This document shows positions 17,716-23,852 of a stretch of 64,000 nt of DNA, in pieces. The DNA is from Nitrospirales bacterium. GTDB taxonomy: Bacteria; Nitrospirota; Nitrospiria; Nitrospirales; UBA8639. How positions within the stretch are numbered: the stretch's first letter is position 1; each line of letters opens with the position of its first letter. The stretch covers positions 1-64,000 of the forward strand of contig JAAXIB010000038.1 in the NCBI GenBank assembly GCA_012270585.1. Direction: 5' to 3'. The position numbers and the translations under genes were made by a program. A model generated the notes under the pieces. That model did no database searches. It saw only the letters and a list, made by a program, of their open reading frames with translations, and was not told the origin of the DNA.

Positions 17716-18603
17716 GTGCCAGCGAAACCACGTGCCGATATTGCCGTCATTGGAGGCAGCGGGTTGTACGAAATGGAAGGCTTGGAACATGTGCGAGAAA
17801 CGCGCGTGTCCACCCCGTTCGGCCGGCCATCGGACGCCGTGATTCTTGGAACCTTGTCCGGCAGGCGCGTCGCGTTTCTCTCGCGTCATGGACGAGGGCA
17901 TCGCATCAGTCCTTCCATGATCAACTATCGGGCAAACGTGTACGCGCTCAAATCACTCGGCGTGACGCGGATTTTTTCCGTCAGCGCGGTGGGGAGCATG
18001 AAAGAATGCATCCATCCCGGTCACATGGTCCTTCCCGACCAATTTATCGATCGGACGACTAAGCGAATGAATACGTTCTTCGATCAAGGGCTTGTGGCAC
18101 ACGTGACGTTTGCCGATCCCGTTTGCCACGCCTTGGCGGATCAACTGGGCGAAGCTGCCCGGTCGATGGGGACCACGTTCCACGTGGGCGGCACGTATCT
18201 CTGTATCGAAGGGCCGCAGTTTTCAACCAAGGCGGAATCATTGCTGTATCGGCAATGGGGCGTGGATATCATCGGGATGACCAATGCGACGGAAGCCAAG
18301 CTCGCCAGGGAGGCCGAAATCTGTTATGCGACGTTGGCCCTGGTGACGGATTACGATTGCTGGCATCAGAGTGAAGAGCCCGTCTCCGTCGAAGCGATTT
18401 TGCACGTTATGCACGCGAACGTGGCCCAAGCGAAAACTCTGCTCCGGGACGCCATTCAACGGACCGGTGGGCCGAGAGCCTGTCCATGCGCGATGGCACT
18501 TCGGCAAACCATCGTGACCGCGCCGAAAGCCGTGACGGCTACAGTTAAGCAGCGCTACGGCCTCTTTTTGAAACAAGTGAAAACCTCAAATGGGAGTCGA
18601 TGA
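17716..18603 (+). CDS. mtnP: S-methyl-5'-thioadenosine phosphorylase
   Basis: 295 residues, GTG start with an AAGGAAG Shine-Dalgarno. Phosphorolysis of methylthioadenosine to adenine and 5-methylthioribose 1-phosphate, part of methionine salvage and polyamine by-product recycling. Family II purine phosphorylase blocks: IGGSGLYEMEGL, RHGRGHRISPSMINYRANV, SAVGSMKE, YLCIEGPQFSTKAES and the substrate-binding MTNATEAKLAREAEICYATLALVTDYDCW. The aspartate in the TDYDCW segment and the MTNATEAKL block are typical of MTAP rather than guanosine/inosine enzymes. It overlaps the following PfkB kinase reading frame, so the two are probably translated from one mRNA. Confidence 0.9.
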   Translation: MPAKPRADIAVIGGSGLYEMEGLEHVRETRVSTPFGRPSDAVILGTLSGRRVAFLSRHGRGHRISPSMINYRANVYALKSLGVTRIFSVSAVGSMKECIHPGHMVLPDQFIDRTTKRMNTFFDQGLVAHVTFADPVCHALADQLGEAARSMGTTFHVGGTYLCIEGPQFSTKAESLLYRQWGVDIIGMTNATEAKLAREAEICYATLALVTDYDCWHQSEEPVSVEAILHVMHANVAQAKTLLRDAIQRTGGPRACPCAMALRQTIVTAPKAVTATVKQRYGLFLKQVKTSNGSR

Positions 18604-18604
18604 C

Positions 18605-19519
18605 ATGGGCAGATTGTTGGTGGTGGGTTCTGTGGCGTTTGATACGGTTCGCACTCCTTTCGGGGAAGCGACGGAAGTGTTGGGAGGATCGGCCACCTAT
18701 TTTTCCACGGCCGCCAGTTTTTTTACCGAGGTTGATTTGATCGCCGTCGTTGGGGAAGATTTTCCGGACGAACATGTCGCCTTTTTGAAAAGTCGCGGGA
18801 TCGATTTGTCCGGCCTGGAACGCCGCAGTGGTAAAACCTTTCGCTGGCAAGGGGAATACACCTATCAACTCAATGAGGCCCACACGCTTGATACCCAACT
18901 CAACGTCCTGGAGTCCTTCCGTCCCAAAATCCCGGACCACTATCGGACTCCGGACGCGTTGTTCCTGGGGAACATCGACCCCGAGCTTCAAATGGACGTA
19001 CTGAATCAAGTCGAACGGCCTCGAATCGTCGCCTGCGACACCATGAATTTTTGGATTCATGGAAAACGGGAAGCCCTATGGAACGTACTGGAAAAGATCG
19101 ACGTGCTCGTCATCAATGACGGAGAAGCTCGTGAACTCGGCCAGGACTTCAGTTTGGTCAAAGTCGCGAAAGACGTTCTGGCCCGCGGGCCAAAATATTT
19201 CATCATTAAACGAGGAGAGTATGGCGTCTTGATGTTTCATGAAAAAGGCGTTTTTGGTGCGCCGGCGTTTCCGTTGGAAATCGTGAAAGATCCGACCGGT
19301 GCCGGTGATACGTTCGCTGGCGGGTTCATGGGGCATCTGTCATCTACGGGAGATTTTTCAGATATCGGCTTGAGGCGGGCGATTATTTTCGGAAGTGTCA
19401 TGGCGTCATTTACCGTGGAGGGCTTTAGTCTCGACCGTCTGCGGCAACTGGAACGTCGGGACATTGAATCCCGTTTCCGCGACTTCAAACGTCTCACCCA
19501 TTTCGAGGACCTTTCATGA
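18605..19519 (+). CDS. PfkB-family sugar/nucleoside kinase
   Basis: 304 residues from ATG 18605, which has GGGAG eight bases upstream. An in-frame ATG at 18590 inside mtnP would add five residues. A ribokinase-fold kinase: GGSATYFSTAASFF near the N-terminus binds the sugar, and DPTGAGDTFAGGFMGHL carries the catalytic aspartate and anion hole. The substrate is unknown. Adjacency to mtnP suggests a nucleoside or pentose in the methylthioadenosine/adenosine salvage area; adenosine-kinase-like or ribokinase-like activity are both possible. The frame starts 1 bp after the mtnP stop. Confidence 0.82.
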   Translation: MGRLLVVGSVAFDTVRTPFGEATEVLGGSATYFSTAASFFTEVDLIAVVGEDFPDEHVAFLKSRGIDLSGLERRSGKTFRWQGEYTYQLNEAHTLDTQLNVLESFRPKIPDHYRTPDALFLGNIDPELQMDVLNQVERPRIVACDTMNFWIHGKREALWNVLEKIDVLVINDGEARELGQDFSLVKVAKDVLARGPKYFIIKRGEYGVLMFHEKGVFGAPAFPLEIVKDPTGAGDTFAGGFMGHLSSTGDFSDIGLRRAIIFGSVMASFTVEGFSLDRLRQLERRDIESRFRDFKRLTHFEDLS

Positions 19520-19525
19520 TCGCTC

Positions 19526-19593
19526 AACGTTCCTCACGTTCAGTTGATTCTCTTCCGTTCTTCTTTTCGGAAAAAGAAGAACGGAGGAACGTT
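19526..19593. other. Nested palindrome / hairpin in the pfkB-rodZ spacer
   Basis: Inner stem of 13 perfect pairs (19555-19567 with 19572-19584, loop CGGA), extendable to 16 with one G-T. An outer 10-bp inverted repeat, AACGTTCCTC (19526-19535) with GAGGAACGTT (19584-19593), shares bases with it, so the two pairings are alternatives. No T-run follows, so it is not a standard intrinsic terminator. The two mutually exclusive folds could act as an mRNA switch or processing site. Confidence 0.6.
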
Positions 19594-19653
19594 TCCGCTC
19601 GCACATGAAGACGTTCTCCGCAGGTTGTCCGGTCACGTTCGACGTCTGAGCAT

Positions 19654-20571
19654 ATGGACTCGTTAGGCAACAAATTCCGAACCGTCCGTGAGTCTCAAGG
19701 GTTGACTCTTGAGCAGATGGCCGCAAGGACCCGAATCCAAAAGGCGCATCTGAAAGCCCTGGAAGATGACGCTTTTGCGCAATTGCCCGAACGGGTTTTC
19801 ACCAAAGGCTTTGTCCGAGCCTACGCCCGATCGCTCGATCTCGATGAAGAAGAATGTCTGCGGTTGTTTGCGGAATGTTCCGCGTCATTCTATCAGGAAG
19901 AAAAGGAGGGCAAGCAGTTGCGGAAAATGTTTCTTCTGAAGGAAGACCGGCATAGAGAGAAAACCAGCCGAGTCATGGTGGTTCTGCTCGTTGGAGGGCT
20001 CTTCCTACTGGGAGGGATGGTCCTATTCCATCAACAATCTCCTTCAACATCCATATTTTCCCGTTTTTCGCAACAGGCCGTTGAACCTCGCGACGAGGTG
20101 GCATCGAAACCGGAGCAACGCGGTAAGGTGAACGAAATCGCCGAGGACCGTCTGCCTTCTGCGATCGAAGGGCAAGTTGACGCCTCGGCGGCCGTGAATA
20201 CGGAGGCAGCCTCAAAGACGGACGTCGCCGGAACGCTTGCGGAATCGTCGGTTGATGACGGAGTGTCCACACCGTCCTTCCAGCCTCCGGATTCCACGTC
20301 AATTTCCTCTCCCGCGACAAGATCGGAAGACGGCCCTTTGGTTCTTGAAATCCGGACTCTGGAAACCACTTGGATCGTGGTTCGTTCCGATGAAAATGAA
20401 CCCCAGGAAGCCTTGTTGCAGGCTGGTGAAACTGTGAAATGGCAGGCCCGTGAGCGGTTTCTATTGACGCTTGGGAACGCCGGAGGGGTCGAGGTCAGGC
20501 TCAATGGCCAGTTGCGAGGTCCTTTTGGTGAAGTTGGCGTTGTGGTTCGAGATTTGGAATTAAGACCGTAA
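19654..20571 (+). CDS. rodZ: RodZ-like cell-shape protein
   Basis: 305 residues. A cytoplasmic N-terminal helix-turn-helix of the HTH_25 type (residues ~5-75: LGNKFRTVRESQGLTLEQMAARTRI, then FTKGFVRAYAR). One membrane helix follows (~108-130, VMVVLLVGGLFLLGGMVLF), then a low-complexity Ser/Thr/Glu-rich periplasmic linker. A C-terminal DUF4115 beta domain (~225-305, LVLEIRTLETTWIVVRSD, FLLTLGNAGGVEVRLNG) ends the protein. This is the standard RodZ architecture; RodZ links MreB filaments to the wall-elongation complex. It is set off from the upstream kinase by a 134-bp spacer with a large palindrome. Confidence 0.88.
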   Translation: MDSLGNKFRTVRESQGLTLEQMAARTRIQKAHLKALEDDAFAQLPERVFTKGFVRAYARSLDLDEEECLRLFAECSASFYQEEKEGKQLRKMFLLKEDRHREKTSRVMVVLLVGGLFLLGGMVLFHQQSPSTSIFSRFSQQAVEPRDEVASKPEQRGKVNEIAEDRLPSAIEGQVDASAAVNTEAASKTDVAGTLAESSVDDGVSTPSFQPPDSTSISSPATRSEDGPLVLEIRTLETTWIVVRSDENEPQEALLQAGETVKWQARERFLLTLGNAGGVEVRLNGQLRGPFGEVGVVVRDLELRP

Positions 20572-20587
20572 CGCCGATTTTGATTTC

Positions 20588-20616
20588 TTGACAGGGGAAA
20601 ATCACATTGATATGTT
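20588..20616 (+). promoter_or_regulatory. Sigma70-type promoter for the cytochrome gene
   Basis: TTGACA at 20588-20593, 17-bp spacer, TATGTT at 20611-20616 (perfect -35, four of six in the -10). Transcription would start near 20623 and leave a ~125 nt leader before ATG 20749, in which I see no known riboswitch. Confidence 0.55.
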
Positions 20617-20748
20617 CGGCAGGTTTGGAGATTCCGAAATTGATTTTGATGAGGGGTAGTAGACAAACGTCGATGCTCTGAGGGCCTTTACCCTCAATCC
20701 AAACGGCCTTCCAGACAAGGGATGCAATCATTATCAAAGGAGGGATTC

Positions 20749-21231
20749 ATGAAGCGGTTTGTAGCGATTTGTAGTTTGTTGACGGCATTTGCCTTTGTCG
20801 GTGGCGATTTGGCCTTTGCCGGAGCCGAAAAAGACCCGTTGAAGCCACGGGTTCCGAAGGCTGAGCGCGGGAAGGCCAAGAAAACCAAACCACCCGCCGA
20901 GTTGTACAAGAAAACGAAAAAGGCCTCCGACGAGATTGTTGCCGAAGGCAAGAAGATTTTTGAAGGAAAAGGTACCTGCGTCAATTGTCACGGGAAAAAG
21001 GGAGACGGCACCGGTCCGGCCGGAAAAGTGTTGAATCCCGGCCCGCGGAATTTTACCAATTGCAAATTCCACAAGAAACGGAAAGATGGTGAATTGTTCT
21101 GGATTATCAAGAACGGCAGCCCGGGGACCGGCATGGTGTCCATGGTGCCCGCGACCATTACGGAGGAAGAAGCGTGGAAGGTATTGGCCTACGAGCGAAG
21201 CTTCTGTAAGAAATGGCGCAAGAAGAAGTAG
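20749..21231 (+). CDS. Small periplasmic monohaem c-type cytochrome
   Basis: 160 residues. ATG 20749 follows an AAGGAGG Shine-Dalgarno (20737-20743), better than the in-frame ATG at 20722. Residues 1-24 are a signal peptide (ending FAGA). After a Lys-rich stretch comes one haem-attachment motif, CVNCH (77-81), in the context EGKGTCVNCHGKKGDG. A methionine in NGSPGTGMVSM is a candidate distal ligand. Two further cysteines (in FTNCKFH and RSFCK) are conserved in the tandem paralogue downstream. It probably acts as an electron carrier or a subunit of a periplasmic redox complex; no partner gene is adjacent. It has its own promoter and terminator, so it is likely monocistronic. Confidence 0.85.
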   Translation: MKRFVAICSLLTAFAFVGGDLAFAGAEKDPLKPRVPKAERGKAKKTKPPAELYKKTKKASDEIVAEGKKIFEGKGTCVNCHGKKGDGTGPAGKVLNPGPRNFTNCKFHKKRKDGELFWIIKNGSPGTGMVSMVPATITEEEAWKVLAYERSFCKKWRKKK

Positions 21232-21258
21232 TCCTATCGCTTGAGTGCGTGTCCAAAA

Positions 21259-21292
21259 CCCCGTTCAGGGTTGAACCTGAACGGGGTTTTTT
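21259..21292 (+). terminator. Strong intrinsic terminator
   Basis: CCCCGTTCAGG (21259-21269) pairs perfectly with CCTGAACGGGG (21276-21286) over a 6-nt loop and is followed by TTTTTT. It ends the first cytochrome gene and separates it from the duplicated copy. Confidence 0.9.
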
Positions 21293-21305
21293 CTCTTAAC
21301 CAAAC

Positions 21306-21814
21306 GTGCAACTCTTCTCGCGAACTCTCTCATTCATATGCCCGGGCAGATGCCTGCTGGCCGTGAGTTTCGTTCTGATGATGGGGGGGGTAGTCCAACG
21401 CCCGGCTTGGCTGACGAAGTACAACCATTGCGGCCAAGGGTGCCCATGAGTGAAAGAATATGGGCCAGGAAATTGGTCCCGCCATTCGGTTCGACGAAAA
21501 CGGCTTCCGCCGAGATCATCGACCAAGGCAGAGTCCTGTATGAAGGGAAAGGTGCCTGTGTGTCGTGCCATGGGAAAGCCGGACGGGGAGATGGTCCGGT
21601 CGGCAGGCGCCTGAATCCCGGTCCTCGTAATTTCACCAATTGCAAATTCCACAAGAAACGGAAAGATGGCGAATTGTTTTGGATCATTAAGAACGGCAGT
21701 CCGGGGACCGGCATGGTGCCGATGATTCCAGTGACGATTACCGAAGAAGAGGCCTGGAAAATATTGGCCTATGAACGAAGTTTCTGCAAAGATTGGCAAC
21801 ATCGCGCACAGTGA
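21306..21814 (+). pseudogene. Second c-type cytochrome copy, frameshifted at a G8 tract
   Basis: Paralogue of the preceding cytochrome. The haem motif CVSCH and the block FTNCKFHKKRKDGELFWIIK are intact in the frame ending at TGA 21812. In that frame the sequence upstream (from ATG 21338) is not a signal peptide. In another frame, from GTG 21306, a typical signal peptide is encoded (CLLAVSFVLMMGG), which then runs out of frame. The two frames meet at eight consecutive G (21383-21390). Adding one G would join signal peptide and cytochrome (…MMGGGSPTPGLADEVQ…). It may be a pseudogene, a phase-variable gene, or a sequencing/assembly error in the homopolymer. There is no promoter between the upstream terminator and this gene. 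Without repair the product would lack export and haem attachment. Confidence 0.65.
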
Positions 21815-21825
21815 TGGACGTCCGG

Positions 21826-21855
21826 TTGACACCCGTAAGAACCGTTGACTAGACT
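21826..21855 (+). promoter_or_regulatory. Possible promoter for the small basic protein gene
   Basis: TTGACA at 21826-21831, an 18-bp spacer and TAGACT at 21850-21855 (four of six). It lies just after the second cytochrome stop and ~50 bp before ATG 21906. Confidence 0.4.
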
Positions 21856-21905
21856 CGGTTGTTCAATGAACAAGAGTTATCCAACGTGTTGAGGAGAATG
21901 CAGAA

Positions 21906-22106
21906 ATGGCAAGCAAGCGAACGCAAGAAGATGATAAGGCTGTCCTTGAAAAGAAGGTCAAAGAAAGACGAGCCAACAGTGAAAACCCCGAAGGGGACAA
22001 GGACGTACGACAGTTGCGAAAACGTCTCAAACGGGTCCAGCGAAAAATTCGTCTCGGGGCGTCACGTATAGCCAAGGCTGCCGCGGAAAAACCCAAGGCG
22101 GCGTAA
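21906..22106 (+). CDS. Small, highly charged basic protein (66 residues)
   Basis: Not recognised. ATG 21906 has a GAGGAG Shine-Dalgarno nine bases upstream, and the frame is the best of three overlapping ones. The product is about one third Lys/Arg (QLRKRLKRVQRKIRLGASRIAKAAAEKPKAA), with an acidic N-terminal part and no hydrophobic segment. The basic C-terminal helix suggests nucleic-acid or ribosome contact, but this is only composition-based. It lies between the cytochrome pair and the HEAT-repeat gene, which begins 53 bp later, and is likely co-transcribed with it. Confidence 0.6.
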   Translation: MASKRTQEDDKAVLEKKVKERRANSENPEGDKDVRQLRKRLKRVQRKIRLGASRIAKAAAEKPKAA

Positions 22107-22159
22107 TTCCGGAAACCGGGGACGACAAGCCTGCTGAATGCAGTGAAAGGGAAACGTTT

Positions 22160-23023
22160 ATGACTGACGATGTTCAATCTTCCGCCGAAGATCCTCAAAC
22201 GCCACATGAGGAAACCGAAGCCGTCCCTCCGGGTGAAGTGACGGATGAATTTGTGGACGAAGTATCGGAATCCTTGTTGGAAAGCGACGCCGTCGCGCCG
22301 GTGGAAGCCGGGGAAGAGGAAGGCGAGGAACAGGCAGAGGAAGAAGAGCCTGAAATAGAAGAAGAGAAGGTCAAAGATGAGATCGATATCCAAATCGACC
22401 TTCTTCATGATCCGGATTGGGTCGTCCGACGTGAAGCGGTCGTCACGCTTGGTGAAATGGGAGACGAACGTTGCGTGGAGCCGCTCGTCAAAGCGCTTCG
22501 TGACGGGGACTGGCAGGTCCGGGAAGCGGCGGTGGAGGCTATTGCTGAAGTAGGATCTCCCGCCGTCGAGTTGTTGATCCGGTATATGCGCGATTGGGAG
22601 GCCCGGAAGTACGTGATCCAGGCATTGGGGAAGATCAATGACGAGCGGGTCCTGGACCCCCTGATGTCGATGCTGCACAACGACGAGTTTAAGGATGACA
22701 CCACGAGGGCCCTTATCGACCTGGGGAAACCAGCCGTCCCCAAATTGATTGCGGCCTTGACCGATAGAGAAGAGTTCGTGCGAAAACAGGCTATTTTGGC
22801 ACTCGGCGAGATTAAGGATCCGGAGGCGGTCGATCCCTTGATCGCCATGCTTCAGGATCAGGATTGGTTTACGCGTCTGACCGCTGCGGCTGCGTTGGAA
22901 GGAATCGGGGACTTGCGTGGCCGGGATGCGATCAAGCCCTTGATGAAAGATCCTGACCTCGTCGTTCGGCTACGGGTAGAACGTATTCTCGCCGCGTGGA
23001 AAAAACAGCCGGCCAACGCCTGA
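22160..23023 (+). CDS. HEAT-repeat (PBS-lyase-like) scaffold protein
   Basis: 287 residues. A very acidic N-terminal third (~1-75, runs of Glu) precedes about six HEAT/PBS-lyase repeats. Each has the pattern DPDWVVRREAVVTLGEMGDERCVEPLVKAL, with an Asp-x-x-x-Val-Arg and a Leu-Gly-x-h-x-D core (…KALRDGDWQVREAAVEAIAEVG…, …ALTDREEFVRKQAILALGEI…). Such repeats are protein-binding scaffolds; in phycobilin lyases they hold chromophore-protein pairs. No signal peptide is present, so it should be cytoplasmic. The partner is unknown. The adjacency to cytochrome genes may be coincidental. Confidence 0.8.
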   Translation: MTDDVQSSAEDPQTPHEETEAVPPGEVTDEFVDEVSESLLESDAVAPVEAGEEEGEEQAEEEEPEIEEEKVKDEIDIQIDLLHDPDWVVRREAVVTLGEMGDERCVEPLVKALRDGDWQVREAAVEAIAEVGSPAVELLIRYMRDWEARKYVIQALGKINDERVLDPLMSMLHNDEFKDDTTRALIDLGKPAVPKLIAALTDREEFVRKQAILALGEIKDPEAVDPLIAMLQDQDWFTRLTAAAALEGIGDLRGRDAIKPLMKDPDLVVRLRVERILAAWKKQPANA

Positions 23024-23027
23024 ACCC

Positions 23028-23087
23028 CTCACCCCAGCCCTCTCCCACCGCGGGGAGAGGGTGTAGGGACAGGCCCCTGTGCCTGTC
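23028..23087. repeat. Two intergenic palindromic repeats
   Basis: 23028-23062 is a palindrome of the type CCCTCTCCCACCGCGGGGAGAGGG framed by CCCCTCACCCCAG (also at ~30650, ~41640 and ~48150). 23061-23087 is a GTAGGGACAGGCCCCTGTGCCTGTC unit, a relative of units at ~57330, ~62110 and ~62290. Both sit between the convergent HEAT and coiled-coil genes. Confidence 0.6.
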
Positions 23088-23111
23088 TTGGTAACCGATC
23101 GGTCACCACAT

Positions 23112-23549
23112 TTACCCCTGGAACAGGAGGGCTTCCAGTTTTTCTTGAGCTTCCTCCAGTGCTTCCCGAGAGACGGCTTGGCCGTCGGCCAAAGATCGTC
23201 GAAGATCGGCTATTTTCGACATGGCTTCGAGGAGTGCGTCCGAGGTTTCCGTTCCCTTCATCTTGACGGCTTCTTCCAGATAATCAACCGTTGCCTCCAG
23301 TTCGGCTACGGCTTCCTCAGGTTTACCGTCCAGGATTTTGGCTTTGCCGTTCAAAAACCCTGACATGGCCTGTACTAATTTTTTTTGAACGAGCAAGGTT
23401 TCCTCTCCTAGGCCGATCGTTTGCTCCACCACCTCTTGCGACAAATCCTGGAGTTGCTTTTTGACCTCCTCCGGTGGTTGCTGCCCCACGTAATATCCTG
23501 CCCCAAAAGCGGCACCCAGGATCAGGATAATGGCCAAAAATTTTTTCAT
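23112..23549 (-). CDS. Small membrane-anchored coiled-coil protein
   Basis: 145 residues, not recognised. An N-terminal hydrophobic segment with a glycine zipper (MKKFLAIILILGAAFGAGYYVG) could be a signal anchor, leaving the rest in the periplasm. The remainder is helical: EEVKKQLQDLSQEVVEQT, then a TPR-like hairpin (GFLNGKAKILDGKPEEAVAELEATVDYLEEA) and a final helix LEEAQEKLEALLFQ. It is convergent with the HEAT-repeat gene and has a ~200 bp upstream spacer shared with the TonB receptor promoter. The function is unknown. Confidence 0.65.
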   Translation of the reverse strand: MKKFLAIILILGAAFGAGYYVGQQPPEEVKKQLQDLSQEVVEQTIGLGEETLLVQKKLVQAMSGFLNGKAKILDGKPEEAVAELEATVDYLEEAVKMKGTETSDALLEAMSKIADLRRSLADGQAVSREALEEAQEKLEALLFQG

Positions 23550-23758
23550 CTTTGGTTTCTACCTACGGGATTCTGGCAGTCGGTTTCAGAAGAGACAATC
23601 ATTATAGACTTCGTGGATAGAAAAAAAAAGAGGGAAAGAAGGATCAAAATACCACTCATGAGTTGAAACAGTGGAGGCATGCAAGTCGCGGGCCGTCAAG
23701 TGAACTCAGCTAGTAGCAGGAACGGCATGTGCCATGAACTCATGACGGAAGTTTTTTG

Positions 23759-23820
23759 TTGACATAAGAGCCAGATGGCTTTAGTATAAATGAAATTGAA
23801 ATCAATAATCATTATTTTCA
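23759..23820 (+). promoter_or_regulatory. Promoter with Fur-box-like operator upstream of TonB receptor
   Basis: TTGACA at 23759-23764, 17-bp spacer, TAGTAT at 23782-23787. Just downstream, 23798-23820 reads GAAATCAATAATCATTATTTTCA, close to the Fur consensus (GATAATGATAATCATTATC) and centred on ATAATCATTAT. An operator overlapping the start of transcription is typical of Fur repression. It argues that the gene is iron-regulated and that translation starts downstream of 23820. Confidence 0.65.
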
Positions 23821-23852
23821 TAGGCGAGGGATATGGCGCGCGAAGCACCCTG

